Positions 24,471 to 33,588 of a stretch of DNA of 33,955 nucleotides are shown here, one piece after another. This stretch comes from Syntrophomonas zehnderi OL-4 (GTDB lineage Bacteria; Bacillota; Syntrophomonadia; Syntrophomonadales; Syntrophomonadaceae), in contig NZ_CGIH01000010.1 in NCBI RefSeq assembly GCF_000983115.1, positions 1-33,955 on the forward strand, read 5' to 3'. A program made the translations under genes and the position numbers. The notes beneath the pieces are model-generated. The model did no database searches. It had not been told where the DNA came from and saw only the letters and a list, made by a program, of their open reading frames with translations. Each line of letters opens with the position of its first letter. The stretch's first letter is position 1.

Positions 24471-25128
24471 GTTTTTTCTCCCCGATTATATCCAGCATTT
24501 TCCCCAGTAATTGCTCGGTATTAAGGAGACTGGTATCTATAACGATGGAATCAGGCAGGGTTTTTAAGGCACCCACCGATCTTTCACAATCCATCTGATC
24601 GCGAGCCTGTATTTCCTTTTCCACTTCGGCTGGTTTTACCTCATAGCCTTGGGATTGTAATTCCGCAATACGCCTGCGCGCACGCTCTGGCAGGGAGGCA
24701 GTAATAAAGAACTTATAATCGGCATCGGGCAATACTTGTTCACCAATGTCCCGGCCATCCATAACTACACTTTCGAATTTGGCCATTTGTTGCTGTTTGG
24801 CAACCATAACTTTTCTGACCTCTGCTTTAGCTGCAACTAGCGAAACGCTGGCATTAATAAGCGGACTACGGATGGCTTCGGTAACATCTTCTCCGTCACA
24901 TATCACCCGCTGATCTCCGGACGGGTTTGTAAATTGTATCTTGGTTTCCCGGGCTAATTCATACAATGCCTGGGAATTATTTAATTCAATATTATTTTTT
25001 ATTGCTTTCCAAGTCAAAGCCCGGTACATTGCGCCGGTATCAATATATACATAACCTAGTTCCCGGGCAAGCATGCGCGCTATAGTGCTTTTCCCTGCTC
25101 CTGCCGGCCCATCAATAGCTATTTGCAT
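24460..25128 (-). CDS. cmk: Cytidylate kinase
   Basis: Phosphorylates CMP and dCMP with ATP, a nucleotide-salvage step. The P-loop IDGPAGAGKST is at residues 4-14, DTGAMYRALT follows at about 30-39, and VMDGRDIGEQVLPDADYKFF near 123 and ARRRIAEL are conserved in Cmk. The 222 aa are full length. It is first in the cmk-plsC-ispH/S1-fmdB unit behind a likely sigma-A promoter. The cmk/plsC/ispH-S1 arrangement is a conserved clostridial neighbourhood. Confidence 0.96.
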   Translation of the reverse strand: MQIAIDGPAGAGKSTIARMLARELGYVYIDTGAMYRALTWKAIKNNIELNNSQALYELARETKIQFTNPSGDQRVICDGEDVTEAIRSPLINASVSLVAAKAEVRKVMVAKQQQMAKFESVVMDGRDIGEQVLPDADYKFFITASLPERARRRIAELQSQGYEVKPAEVEKEIQARDQMDCERSVGALKTLPDSIVIDTSLLNTEQLLGKMLDIIGEKKHVL

Positions 25129-25159
25129 TACCTTACCTGCCTAGTAATATTTCCTATTC

Positions 25160-25188
25160 ATTTTAGCATAACCAGGAAGCTTGTGAAA
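25160..25188 (-). promoter_or_regulatory. Sigma-A promoter upstream of cmk
   Basis: On the minus strand TTTCAC (25183-25188) and TAAAAT (25160-25165) are 17 bases apart, with TGC directly before the -10 giving an extended element. It is about 30 bases from the cmk start codon. Confidence 0.55.
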
Positions 25189-25238
25189 GCCACGGGAAGA
25201 AAATACACAGTCTGTTAACATAGGATAATAGAGATAAG

Positions 25239-25272
25239 GAAAGCCCCCGGTGCAATTCGCCCGGAGGCTTTC
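25239..25272 (-). terminator. Hairpin after the chemoreceptor gene
   Basis: GAAAGCC and GGCTTTC, extended through CCGG/CCGG, form a stem around TGCAATTCG. It lies 12 bases after the chemoreceptor stop. The tail on the minus strand is only weakly T-rich (CTTATCTC). Confidence 0.65.
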
Positions 25273-25283
25273 TGGCAAAGGTA

Positions 25284-27614
25284 TTATTTTTGCTGGTGGT
25301 AGGCGGATATTAGCTGATCAAGCGCGCCAATAATCTCTTTTGAGGCGTCATGCATTTCTTCCAGTTTAGCATTAGCTTCGGTTTTACGTCCTTCATTATT
25401 GAGCTTAACTGCTTCCCGGGCTAGGGCATGAACCTGTTCGTGCGGTTTCTGCACATGCTGATTAAATACCTGGAGCATATGCTCATCGGTTAAAGTGCTG
25501 ACCCATTTTCCCAAGCGACAATTATTATGATCGGCAACACTCTCCGGTTCTGAATAAAGATCCCGGTTAACAATAAAATCGTATTTTTTCACGAAGCCGC
25601 GGTGATCTTCTTTGACCTGTTCCAAGATAATATCATCCGGCAATTTGTATTGAGCTACTATGCCCCGCAGTTGGTCAGATATCGTATTGGTTTCATCTGA
25701 TATCCGGGCCAATTCAGTAAAGTTGCCCATCTGTCCGTCCACCTGACCGATTACTCCGTTAAGGGTATCAATAAGGTTTAACATGGTATCGTTAACGGTA
25801 TTTACCACCGCCGATATTTCTTGCGAAGAAGCACTTTGCTCCTCCATGGCGGCGGTTATCTCCATAATAGACTCTTGTATATTAATGATCTGCCCGATAA
25901 TCTTATCCAGGCTGATTATTACTTTGCCGGTAGTTTGGTTGCCGTCTTCAACCGCAATTCCCATGGATTTGATTTCTTCAACAAAACGGTTGATATTAGA
26001 TTGAACACCCGTTATTAAGTCTTTTATCTGGCGTGAATATCCGGCGGTTTCTTCGGCCAGTTTGCGGACTTCTTCGGCTACGACTGCAAAACCTCGGCCG
26101 TGTTCGCCGGCCCGGGCCGATTCAATGGCAGCGTTTAAGGCCAAGAGGTTAATCTGCTCAGATACCGACATAATAGTGGCGGTAATATCACCGATATTTT
26201 CTGAAATGGTCTGCAACTCCTGGGCTTTTTCCATAGTGGAAGCACTCTTGTCTTTTAAAATCTCCCCCATTCTTTCCACTGCGTTCATATCTTCCTTGCC
26301 TGCCTGAGCTGATTCCGTCAGGCTTATATAAGACTCCTGCAATCTCTGCGCCTGCTCAGCTACCATCTGGGAGGCACTGGCAATTTCACTAACCCCGGAA
26401 TCAGCACTTTCCAGATTATGTCCCACTTCATTAAGTTGGGTACCCACTTCTTCCAGGCTGGTTACACTATCCTTTAACTTAACCACCGAAGAGCTCACGA
26501 CATCATTTAAGAAATAAGCATTCGTAGTAAGGCGGGAAGTGCTCGTAAATAAAGAGAACATGACCTTACGCAAGCTCTCCAACAACCCGGAAAAGCCCTG
26601 TGCCAGAATGCCTATTTCATTGCTGGCCGACACATCTATTATTTTAGTCAAATCCCCTTTGCCGACTTCTTCCATGCTGGCAAGCAATGGATTGATATGC
26701 CGCAATGCCCGGGTCAGCAAGATGCTAACCGCAATACAGACAGCCAGCAGGGATATTACAATAATCAATAAAGAACGGTTCCTGGCATCGGTCTGTGCTT
26801 TTATAAAATTATCCCGGGAAATTTCCCCGGTGATAAAGGCCACGCTTTCTCCGTCCACATCCTTAATAGGCATCATGGACAGGATGAACTTGTTATCTTC
26901 GCTATTTCTGTGAAAGCTCTGTCCGGCTCGTATTTTTTTTAGATCCTTGTCCGTTACTGTAATCGCCCCTGCCGCTTCCTCTTTCCACAGGGAATCAGAT
27001 CCCTCATCGGTTAACGAAAAGACAGAATACTCCCCTTCGTTTAATTCCTGCAGATAATCCCCTAATGAATCCTCCAAGGATACCCCGACCTCGCAGAGTC
27101 CTACTAACTGGTTTCCGTTCATTATCGGGGTGATACATCTAATGCCGTAACCGGCGACCCCTTTTTCAACCGCGATTACCCGCTCACGCGTATTGATCGC
27201 TTTAACCAGGGCTTTGCGAAAACTGATGTCATCTCCGTATTGTTCAGGTTTATGAGCCCTAAAAAAGGCGTGGGCGTTCGGATCAATGAAGTTCAGCTGG
27301 ACGACATGATTATTATCATGCCATTCCTGATAGACCGGCATGGTCAACTGGCTTAAGCGTTGTCTGTCCCGGTTAAGATAAGCCTGTTTCATTTGCTCAT
27401 TGGCCAGCAGTGAATCAGCCAATATGCCGGTTTCCCTTTCGGCAGAATTAAGGGAGGTTTCAACCGCGTTGGTCAGGTTGGTAGTATACTGATGCTCGAA
27501 ATCTTTGATAAGGAGACTTTGCAGACCTACCATGTTCCAATAAAAAAATCCGAAAACCACAAGATTAATCCCGACTAGAATAATAATAATGCGTCCCTTT
27601 AAACTATTTTTCAT
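25284..27614 (-). CDS. Methyl-accepting chemotaxis protein with Cache and CZB domains
   Basis: Transmembrane chemoreceptor of 776 aa. TM1 is at about residues 8-27; an extracytoplasmic Cache-type sensor of ~260 residues follows (with [12 protein letters not shown] and [12 protein letters not shown]). TM2 ([19 protein letters not shown]) is near 280, then HAMP and the signalling domain with the hairpin tip around [15 protein letters not shown]. The C-terminal ~110 residues form a CZB zinc-binding domain: His696 and Cys699 in HNNCRLGKW, with more His in [10 protein letters not shown]. The ligand is unknown. CZB domains in other bacteria sense zinc or hypochlorite. ATG 27614 has AGGAG eight bases upstream. 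No che genes lie nearby. Confidence 0.92.
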   Translation of the reverse strand: MKNSLKGRIIIILVGINLVVFGFFYWNMVGLQSLLIKDFEHQYTTNLTNAVETSLNSAERETGILADSLLANEQMKQAYLNRDRQRLSQLTMPVYQEWHDNNHVVQLNFIDPNAHAFFRAHKPEQYGDDISFRKALVKAINTRERVIAVEKGVAGYGIRCITPIMNGNQLVGLCEVGVSLEDSLGDYLQELNEGEYSVFSLTDEGSDSLWKEEAAGAITVTDKDLKKIRAGQSFHRNSEDNKFILSMMPIKDVDGESVAFITGEISRDNFIKAQTDARNRSLLIIVISLLAVCIAVSILLTRALRHINPLLASMEEVGKGDLTKIIDVSASNEIGILAQGFSGLLESLRKVMFSLFTSTSRLTTNAYFLNDVVSSSVVKLKDSVTSLEEVGTQLNEVGHNLESADSGVSEIASASQMVAEQAQRLQESYISLTESAQAGKEDMNAVERMGEILKDKSASTMEKAQELQTISENIGDITATIMSVSEQINLLALNAAIESARAGEHGRGFAVVAEEVRKLAEETAGYSRQIKDLITGVQSNINRFVEEIKSMGIAVEDGNQTTGKVIISLDKIIGQIINIQESIMEITAAMEEQSASSQEISAVVNTVNDTMLNLIDTLNGVIGQVDGQMGNFTELARISDETNTISDQLRGIVAQYKLPDDIILEQVKEDHRGFVKKYDFIVNRDLYSEPESVADHNNCRLGKWVSTLTDEHMLQVFNQHVQKPHEQVHALAREAVKLNNEGRKTEANAKLEEMHDASKEIIGALDQLISAYHQQK

Positions 27615-27680
27615 ATTGGTTTGCTCCTCCCGGCTCATTCTATTAACTTATCCCCAGTTGGCTGATTAATGATATATAGT

Positions 27681-27686
27681 ATTATA
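27681..27686 (-). promoter_or_regulatory. Candidate -10 for the chemoreceptor gene
   Basis: The minus strand has TATAAT about 65 bases before the start codon, in an AT-rich stretch. No convincing -35 is found at 16-18 bases. Confidence 0.35.
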
Positions 27687-27757
27687 CTGGATGTTAAGCT
27701 TAAATTACAGATAAAAAAAGTAAATCACTGAAAGATGAGATACGGTATCATTGGAAA

Positions 27758-27785
27758 CAGCCTTTATCAGTACTGATAAAGGCTG
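27758..27785. repeat. Perfect 28-bp palindrome between two genes
   Basis: CAGCCTTTATCAGT is followed immediately by its exact reverse complement, with no spacer. It lies about 100 bases after the CoA-transferase stop and upstream of the chemoreceptor start, with no T run, so it might be an operator, a protein-binding dyad or an RNA 3'-end structure. Confidence 0.7.
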
Positions 27786-27882
27786 AACTGGTGGTTCATT
27801 GTATTTTACTTGGCTATGAGTATAAAAATATTTCGCAATATCTAGTAATATATAAGTTCTTCAAAGGGTTTTGCTGGGGAGA

Positions 27883-29262
27883 TTATTCAATTTTATTAGT
27901 GCGTCTCCAGATCTTTTGTTTTTCGGCCGCTTTAATCAGATCGTCCCGGAAATCAGGATGGGCCAGGGATATAATCTTTTCGGCCCGCAACCAGGTAGGC
28001 GCGGTTTTCATAGCTTCACAGCCGTACTCAGTTACGATATAATTAACCATTTGCCGCGGCACGGTGGTAATCGTACCCGGTGCAAAGGTAGGTACTATTC
28101 TGGATATTACGGTACCGTCCTTCAACGTATGGGTAGAAGGCAGGCAGATAAAACTGCGTCCCCCATTAGACCAAAAAGCACCCATGACAAAATCCGCCAT
28201 TCCGCCATTGCCGGAAATCTGTTTAAATCCAGAGCTTTCAGCATTGATCTGGGTATACAGATCAACCTGCAAAGCCTGGTTGATTGAAACCATATTATCG
28301 ATCAGGGATACCTGGCGGGGGTGATTTACATAGCCCACATTACAGGAGGCAATAGCCGCATTATGATCTATCCAATCATAAAGCTCTTTCCCCCCCAGGG
28401 CAAAGGTATAGTTAATTCTGCCCGGATCAATATTTTTCTTAATCCCGGTCATTTTCCCTGATTCCCAGATATCCTTGTAAGCATCGACCAGCATTTCGGT
28501 CCAGCCGCCTAGATCCTTAAGATCAGTATCGCAGATCATTTTTCCGAGGATATTGGGCATAGCTCCTATCCCCAACTGAATGCACTGTCCGTCCCGGAGA
28601 TATTCCAGAACATTAGCAGCTATTTTCTGGTCAACCTCAGTTGGTTCGATGACTGGCAGTTCAGCCAGATCCGTATTGTCCCCCTCCACAACATAGGTAA
28701 CCTGGGAAATATGTATTCTCTCTCCTACACCACCTAACGCATAGGGGATTTTATTATTTACTTCAACGATACAATGATCAGATAAGGTAGCCATTAAATA
28801 TGAAGACGAATTATGCATGCCCCAGTTAAAATAGCCGTCCTTGTCCATGGGGGCTACCTGGACCATGTAGAACTGGCGGGCAGATGTACCCATTTTTTGG
28901 GGATCCCTTCTGCCTTCCAGCAGATATTGTTCCACTTCCCCAAACATAGCCGGCTGGTAGAAAACATTCTGGCACTTTTCCTGCAATATTCGGCTAAGAG
29001 CGCTGAAATGCTGATCGTTATAGGTGAATACTTCGCCCATGGGGTCGCGGGTAATCACTTCCGGTATAGGAGGTATGGTTACCGCCCCCATAACCTTAAC
29101 ATCTTTTAATTCATCCTTGCGAGCCGCCAGGGCTTTATCAAGGGCAATCGGTTTTCCGTTAAACATGCCATAATCGATTAAGTCACCTGACTTAACCAAT
29201 TTAACCGCCTCGTCTGCGGTACGTAGTTTTTCCTTGTACATCCTTTGGAAATCACTTGCCAT
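27883..29262 (-). CDS. Acetyl-CoA hydrolase/4-hydroxybutyrate CoA-transferase family
   Basis: 459-residue CoA-transferase of the Cat1/AbfT family, which moves CoA between short acyl-CoAs and acetate or other acids. The catalytic glutamate is probably Glu256, in GGWTEMLVDAYKD, matching HSEM in 4-hydroxybutyrate CoA-transferase. QLGIGAMPN just before it and GNGGMADFVMGAFWSNGGR near residue 350 are the CoA-binding motifs; the C-terminus has TEYGCEAMK and the ATWLRAEKI-like block. In syntrophic butyrate or amino-acid degraders such enzymes make acyl-CoA from free acids or release acetate, but the substrate cannot be told here. The ATG has GGGGGG seven bases upstream. Confidence 0.9.
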   Translation of the reverse strand: MASDFQRMYKEKLRTADEAVKLVKSGDLIDYGMFNGKPIALDKALAARKDELKDVKVMGAVTIPPIPEVITRDPMGEVFTYNDQHFSALSRILQEKCQNVFYQPAMFGEVEQYLLEGRRDPQKMGTSARQFYMVQVAPMDKDGYFNWGMHNSSSYLMATLSDHCIVEVNNKIPYALGGVGERIHISQVTYVVEGDNTDLAELPVIEPTEVDQKIAANVLEYLRDGQCIQLGIGAMPNILGKMICDTDLKDLGGWTEMLVDAYKDIWESGKMTGIKKNIDPGRINYTFALGGKELYDWIDHNAAIASCNVGYVNHPRQVSLIDNMVSINQALQVDLYTQINAESSGFKQISGNGGMADFVMGAFWSNGGRSFICLPSTHTLKDGTVISRIVPTFAPGTITTVPRQMVNYIVTEYGCEAMKTAPTWLRAEKIISLAHPDFRDDLIKAAEKQKIWRRTNKIE

Positions 29263-29694
29263 ACATTATCCCCCCATAAAATAATTATGTCGACACCTAT
29301 TTTGAATTATATCACATAAGTATATATTACCTATATTTATTTGTGATATACATTATTTTACATTTGCGGATATTTTGGGTACACAGCGATAGGCCCGCTT
29401 TTTCTCGCTTGTTGACGACATGATTTTTTATTCGTAAGGGGGGATATAATTAGCAAAGCCCTCTATAACAAAATCGAATAACAGACCAGCAGACAAAGAG
29501 CGGCGCCATACCTGCGGGACTATTTACATATCCTGGGCTATTATTTTCCAGGCTGCAGGCTGTTCTATTTCTATAAAAAAATACCGTTGTTTTCTATATT
29601 CGACAATTTTTTTGCCTATATAATTGCTTACGAAGATTTTATAATGGTAATATATAATTAAATGTAGTAGGCTTTGATGAAAAGGTGGATAGTT
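29263..29694. other. Divergent intergenic region, CoA-transferase / sigma-54 regulator
   Basis: About 430 bases between divergently transcribed genes. The left side holds the CoA-transferase promoter. The right side is AT-rich, with TATAAT words near 29623 and 29640 as weak promoter candidates for the regulator. There are small repeats (CAGGCTGCAGGCTG near 29550; CCTGG/CCAGG around 29532-29552) but no consensus sigma-54 site, terminator or gene that I can see. Confidence 0.45.
29306..29314 (-). promoter_or_regulatory. Extended -10 promoter of the CoA-transferase gene
   Basis: The minus strand reads TGATATAAT, an extended -10, about 45 bases before the start codon. The -35 position (ATAGGT) is poor. 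Confidence 0.5.
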
Positions 29695-32382
29695 ATGGAT
29701 AATATGGTGGATATTATCGGTATTAGAGAAGAATATTGTACTAATTGTCACCAATGTATAGCTGTTTGTCCCGTTAAAATATGCAGCGACGGCAGTGGCG
29801 ATGTGGTCAAATTTGATAATAATCTATGTATCGGATGTGGTCGCTGCATTGAAGCCTGTGTTAAAAGCCATGGCGGAATTGCGGAAAAAAGTGCCCGCTT
29901 CATTATTGATGATACTCCTCAGTTCGTTCAGGATCTGGGAGAGAAGGATATCTATGCCCTGGTAGCCCCGTCAGCCCAAAGTAATTTCAATTTGAACAAG
30001 CTCATCTCGGCCTTGAAATTACTCGGTGTTAAGGGGGTCTATGATGTGTCACTGGGTGCAGAAATTTCCATAGCCGCCTATCATGAAGCTATTAAGTCCG
30101 GTCAGGCCAAAATACCCTTGATCGCACAGCCCTGCCCGGCAGTAGTTAAATATATTGAACTCCATAATCAGTCCTTAATTGAACACTTGGCTCCGGTTGG
30201 CAGCCCGTTATACTGCCTGGCGGTTTATGTGCAATCACTGCACCCGGATGCCAAGCTGGCTTTTATCTCTCCATGTATAGCCAAACGGCGCGAGATGCGC
30301 GAAAACCAGATGTTAAGCTACAATGTGACCTTTCAATCTTTACATGATCTCTTGCAGGCCAGGGAAATTGATGTAGATTCCCTGGCGGAAGGTTCATTCG
30401 ATAATCCGGTAACTGCCGGTATGGCCACCAATTTCTCAACCCCGGGGGGCTTAAAAGAAAGTTATCTGTTTCATTATCCAGAAACCCCGGCTAGTTCCAT
30501 TACCAAGATAGAAGGTCCGATTGTTTTTGAGCAATATTTGGGTGATCTCGAAAAAGCCATCCAGCAAGGCAAGCCCAATCTGCCTTTGATCGTGGACGTT
30601 TTAAGCTGTGAAAAGGGCTGTAATATGGGAATCGGGTGTGTTAATCAGCAATACTCCATTGATGAAATAGAATACTCCGTAGCCAGTCGCTCCGAATCCG
30701 GCGTTAGTGACCCGCAAGCCAATCAGGAGCTGGATGATTTTTTAACTGATGTTTTATCCAAGCATGATTTCGGCTACTATTTATATAAGGATCGTTCCCT
30801 AAGCCATCTTAAATATCCCAACGAAGAAGAATTAAAAAAGATCTATGTAGATATGCACAAACTGGAAGAAAAAGATTTCCGAAACTGTGCCGCCTGTGGT
30901 TACAACTCCTGTTATTACATGGCTGTAGCCGTATTTAACGGGTTAAATAAAGCTCAAAACTGTCACCTCTATAAGGAAAAGGAATTGCGTCTGGAGCAGG
31001 AGGCTATCTGGATGCTGCATAATGAGCTGGCTAATGTTTTTGATACCATGTCCGACGGAGTTATTGTTTTAGATCAGGAGGGCCGGATTTCGCAGCTTAA
31101 TCCAGCCGCCAAACAGATTATTGGCTTTTCGGATGAAAAATTGATCGGCGAACATATCGTGGATCTGTTTTGCGGGACGGCACCCAAAACCTTGCATCTT
31201 CTGGAAACCGGTCAATCCTATGATGATACTGAGATCATACTAAACGGCTTACGCGGCCAGGTTCATGTAACGGCTTCTGCCAAACCGAACTATAATGAAC
31301 AACACCAGGTTAACGGTGCCACGATAATACTTCGTCCCATTGCCCAGGTGCAGGAACTGGTTAATAAGTTTTCAGGAGCTCAGGCCAGTTTCTCATTCGA
31401 TTCCATTATTGGCCAGGACAAAAACCTGCAAAGATCTATAAAACTGGCTATGATGGCCAGCCATAATATGTCTAACGTTTTGCTGCAAGCCGAGAGTGGT
31501 ACCGGCAAAGAAGTATTCGCACAGGCCATTCACAATTCCAGCCCGCGTCAGAACGGCCCGTTTGTAGCAATTAATTGTGCGGCTCTGCCCCGGGAACTGG
31601 TCGGCAGTGAATTGTTTGGTTATGTGGAAGGCGCATTTACCGGTGCCAGACGAGGGGGGCGACCTGGTAAATTTGAATTAGCCAACAAAGGTACCCTGCT
31701 CCTTGATGAGATCGGGGATATGCCCCTGGAACAACAAGCCATCCTGCTGCGGGCTATTCAGGAAAAGGCCATCACACGCATAGGCGGAGATACGGTTATT
31801 GATGTGGATGTGAGAATAATTGCCGCCACCAACCAGGATTTATTGGAATTGGTTGAACAAGGACGATTCCGTGCCGACCTTTACTATCGGCTGAATGTGG
31901 TGCAAATAAACATTCCCCCGCTGCGGGAAAGAACCGGCGACATTGGTTTGCTGTTTGATTATTTCATAAAAACCATGTCTCCTAAATTCAACCGCAAAAT
32001 CAAGGATATACAACCGGCTGTAATTAAATGCCTGGAAGCCTATGATTGGCCCGGCAACATCCGCGAACTGCAGAATGTGGTGGAAAGAATTTTATTAGTT
32101 TGCGAGGGAAACCAGGTTACTATTGAACATCTTCCCCGGGAGATCGTCAATGCCGCTATCGGACACAGGGATACCTGGCAATTTAATCCTGGCTTCGGAT
32201 CCCCAAGCCAACCCTTGACCGACCGCAATAGCCGAAAACTTGCCGCCCTTGAACAGGAAAGGGAAATGATCATCCGGGCTCTGGATGCCAATGCGGGTAA
32301 TGTTACCAAAACGGCTGCCGCCTTGGGAATATCCCGCAACACCCTATACAGAAAAATGAAAAATTATACCATTAAAAACTAA
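29695..32382 (+). CDS. Ferredoxin/[FeFe]-hydrogenase-like/PAS sigma-54 activator
   Basis: 895-residue regulator. Domains in order: two [4Fe-4S] ferredoxin motifs (Cys15-25 and 45-55); a [FeFe]-hydrogenase H-cluster domain (~85-370) that keeps all four cluster cysteines, Cys147 (QPCPAVVK), Cys194 with Lys197 and Glu200 (SPCIAKRRE), and Cys305 and Cys309 ([12 protein letters not shown]); a four-Cys Fe-S domain (398-423, CAACGYNSC); PAS (~440-550); sigma-54 AAA+ ATPase with Walker A near 599 (ESGTGKE), GAFTGA near 646 and LLLDEIGD near 671; and a C-terminal Fis HTH. The proton-transfer Cys and two Met near the H-cluster are replaced, so it likely senses H2 or redox and is not a bulk hydrogenase. 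ATG 29695 follows GGTGG by seven bases. Confidence 0.93.
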   Translation: MDNMVDIIGIREEYCTNCHQCIAVCPVKICSDGSGDVVKFDNNLCIGCGRCIEACVKSHGGIAEKSARFIIDDTPQFVQDLGEKDIYALVAPSAQSNFNLNKLISALKLLGVKGVYDVSLGAEISIAAYHEAIKSGQAKIPLIAQPCPAVVKYIELHNQSLIEHLAPVGSPLYCLAVYVQSLHPDAKLAFISPCIAKRREMRENQMLSYNVTFQSLHDLLQAREIDVDSLAEGSFDNPVTAGMATNFSTPGGLKESYLFHYPETPASSITKIEGPIVFEQYLGDLEKAIQQGKPNLPLIVDVLSCEKGCNMGIGCVNQQYSIDEIEYSVASRSESGVSDPQANQELDDFLTDVLSKHDFGYYLYKDRSLSHLKYPNEEELKKIYVDMHKLEEKDFRNCAACGYNSCYYMAVAVFNGLNKAQNCHLYKEKELRLEQEAIWMLHNELANVFDTMSDGVIVLDQEGRISQLNPAAKQIIGFSDEKLIGEHIVDLFCGTAPKTLHLLETGQSYDDTEIILNGLRGQVHVTASAKPNYNEQHQVNGATIILRPIAQVQELVNKFSGAQASFSFDSIIGQDKNLQRSIKLAMMASHNMSNVLLQAESGTGKEVFAQAIHNSSPRQNGPFVAINCAALPRELVGSELFGYVEGAFTGARRGGRPGKFELANKGTLLLDEIGDMPLEQQAILLRAIQEKAITRIGGDTVIDVDVRIIAATNQDLLELVEQGRFRADLYYRLNVVQINIPPLRERTGDIGLLFDYFIKTMSPKFNRKIKDIQPAVIKCLEAYDWPGNIRELQNVVERILLVCEGNQVTIEHLPREIVNAAIGHRDTWQFNPGFGSPSQPLTDRNSRKLAALEQEREMIIRALDANAGNVTKTAAALGISRNTLYRKMKNYTIKN

Positions 32383-32394
32383 CACGCTATTATG

Positions 32395-32489
32395 GTGTAA
32401 CATTTTTGTCACTTATTCAGCCCGGTGCGGAGCATTTTAGCAACATAAATGTGACACATTGTCCAACCGGATTTAAATAATCTGGACAA
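32395..32489 (+). promoter_or_regulatory. Candidate upstream activator sites (dyads)
   Basis: GTAACATTTTTGTCAC (32397-32412) is a 16-bp dyad with one mismatched pair. ATGTGACACATTGTCCA (32449-32465) repeats the GTGACA/TGTC halves. GTGTAACATTTTTG (32395-32408) and CATAAATGTGACAC (32444-32457) are also inverted at 12 of 14 positions. TTGTCCA and TGGACAA (32459-32489) form a third dyad. They lie 110-205 bases upstream of the predicted transcription start, the usual distance for sigma-54 enhancer sites. Which regulator binds is inferred from the neighbour. Confidence 0.55.
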
Positions 32490-32499
32490 CCCTAATAAT

Positions 32500-32548
32500 A
32501 AAGGCCCGGTCAAAACGCCTAGATACTTAGTGCTTTGACTGGGCCTTT
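32500..32548 (+). terminator. Terminator of the sigma-54 regulator gene
   Basis: AAAGGCCCGGTCAAA (32500-32514) pairs with TTTGACTGGGCCTTT (32534-32548), 15 bp with one G-U, around a 19-base loop; TAATTTT follows. Confidence 0.8.
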
Positions 32549-32574
32549 AATTTTGGAGGCCATTTCATGTGTTT

Positions 32575-32590
32575 TGGCACAATACTTGCA
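32575..32590 (+). promoter_or_regulatory. Sigma-54 (-24/-12) promoter
   Basis: TGGCAC (32575-32580), five bases, then TTGCA (32586-32590): a full match to the sigma-54 consensus TGGCAC-N5-TTGCW, with the invariant GG and GC at the right spacing. Transcription would start near 32601, about 130 bases before the gene at 32734. It lies directly downstream of a gene for a sigma-54 activator. Confidence 0.85.
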
Positions 32591-32733
32591 TTTAATTATG
32601 CTTAAATACTATGGTCGGCCAAAGAACGCCGCAATCTGAAACCTGGCACCCTCAATAAATAGAGCAGGATGCGTAAAATAATAATTAAACACCTAATATT
32701 CCCTACTACTAAAGAAGAAAGAGAGTGACAGAT

Positions 32734-33321
32734 ATGACGCAAGCTAAAAATTCTTTTAACTCGGATTATAACAGCACCGTGGTCTACAACGAAATGGATT
32801 CCCGAAATTACAGTACCAAATCAGCTGAACTGATGGAACCCCTGGCCTTTCCCCGCTCGGTTGAAGAAATTTACAACCTGGGCATCAGCCTGCAGTATTA
32901 TATAGGCGGTATATATCTTAAACTGGCAAATACGAGCAAAGGTGAACAAAAGAAAAACTACAGCCAAATGGCTTTGGCCCAATTAAATGTTAAGAAAACT
33001 ATTTTACAGTTGATCAACGAAAATTTAAATGAGAAGCTGACTTACTTTTACAATAACGGCGGACCAATAATTAATCCCCCGGTATCTGAACGGGAAGCCA
33101 AGGAGTTAAGCGGTTTTTTCAACCGGATCGCAGCTAATTATTTGAATCAAATAGACGCTATCGTTACTATGGCTGCTAAGAGGAATACGGATGCGGATGA
33201 ATTGAAAAATGAAATCGATAACATTATTGTTCATATGTATGGTTCGCTGTCCAATCTATATCAACATGATGATCTGAAACAGGCTTTTCATAATATGGCA
33301 GAACTTGTCGGACAATTATAA
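32734..33321 (+). CDS. Unknown helical protein under a sigma-54 promoter
   Basis: 195-residue protein I do not recognise. After a polar, low-complexity N-terminus of ~35 residues it is mostly helical and has no signal peptide, membrane segment or cysteine. The block EEIYNLGISLQYYIGGIY followed by QMALAQLNVKKTILQ resembles the paired helices of rubrerythrin/ferritin-like proteins, but the metal-binding Glu and His are missing, so any similarity is structural at best. ATG 32734 is chosen; a GTG three codons earlier is also possible since neither has a strong ribosome binding site. A strong terminator follows about 35 bases after the stop. It is the presumed target of the neighbouring regulator. 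Confidence 0.75.
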   Translation: MTQAKNSFNSDYNSTVVYNEMDSRNYSTKSAELMEPLAFPRSVEEIYNLGISLQYYIGGIYLKLANTSKGEQKKNYSQMALAQLNVKKTILQLINENLNEKLTYFYNNGGPIINPPVSEREAKELSGFFNRIAANYLNQIDAIVTMAAKRNTDADELKNEIDNIIVHMYGSLSNLYQHDDLKQAFHNMAELVGQL

Positions 33322-33355
33322 GTTGATTTACAGTCCCACACTTCCCTCCCCTATA

Positions 33356-33397
33356 AAAAGGCTCAACAATCGCTTTGAAACGATTGTTGAGCCTTTT
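33356..33397. terminator. Bidirectional terminator between convergent genes
   Basis: AAAAGGCTCAACAATCG (33356-33372) pairs perfectly with CGATTGTTGAGCCTTTT (33381-33397) around an 8-base loop, with T runs on both strands. It serves the plus-strand gene ending at 33321 and the minus-strand small gene ending at 33403. Confidence 0.92.
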
Positions 33398-33402
33398 AGC
33401 GT

Positions 33403-33588
33403 CTAGAACCTATTCATAAAATCACTTACACTGCTTAGACAGCCTTTAAAATTCGTACTCGATACAAGTACTATAATCAGTATCAGGATACCCAACAGAT
33501 TATACCTTCTCACCCTTCTTTGGATTGCTCGATCAGCTTTCGGGTCATTCCACCAGGAGGGTGTTTCCCGATTACGTCTGGCTCTCAT
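33403..33588 (-). CDS. Small basic single-span membrane protein
   Basis: 61-residue protein of unknown function. The N-terminal half is rich in Arg (MRARRNRETPSWW, AIQRRVRRYN), then one hydrophobic span LLGILILIIVLVS near residues 31-43 and a short tail. It would insert with its basic N-terminus in the cytoplasm. ATG 33588 has GAGGTGA seven bases upstream, a TATAAT box lies at 33633-33638, and the perfect terminator directly follows, so I consider it a real single-gene unit. Confidence 0.65.
   Translation of the reverse strand: MRARRNRETPSWWNDPKADRAIQRRVRRYNLLGILILIIVLVSSTNFKGCLSSVSDFMNRF

Larger units (their letters stand above)
32383..32733 (+). promoter_or_regulatory. Regulatory interval with dyad sites, terminator and sigma-54 promoter
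   Basis: No gene, but dense regulatory structure: candidate activator-binding dyads (32395-32489), the terminator of the regulator gene (32500-32548), a consensus -24/-12 promoter (32575-32590) and a leader of about 130 bases to the next start codon. Each is listed separately. Confidence 0.65.

Noticed and set aside
27871-28287. 138-codon plus-strand open frame
   Set aside because: Antisense shadow of the CoA-transferase gene end.
29403-29465. TTGACG followed by GGGGGGATATAATT as a promoter or ribosome binding site
   Set aside because: The spacing between the two boxes is far too long, and the frame after GGGGGG ends within a few codons.
29524-29754. Minus-strand 76-codon frame before the sigma-54 regulator
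   Set aside because: AT-rich, no ribosome binding site, overlaps the start of the regulator on the other strand.
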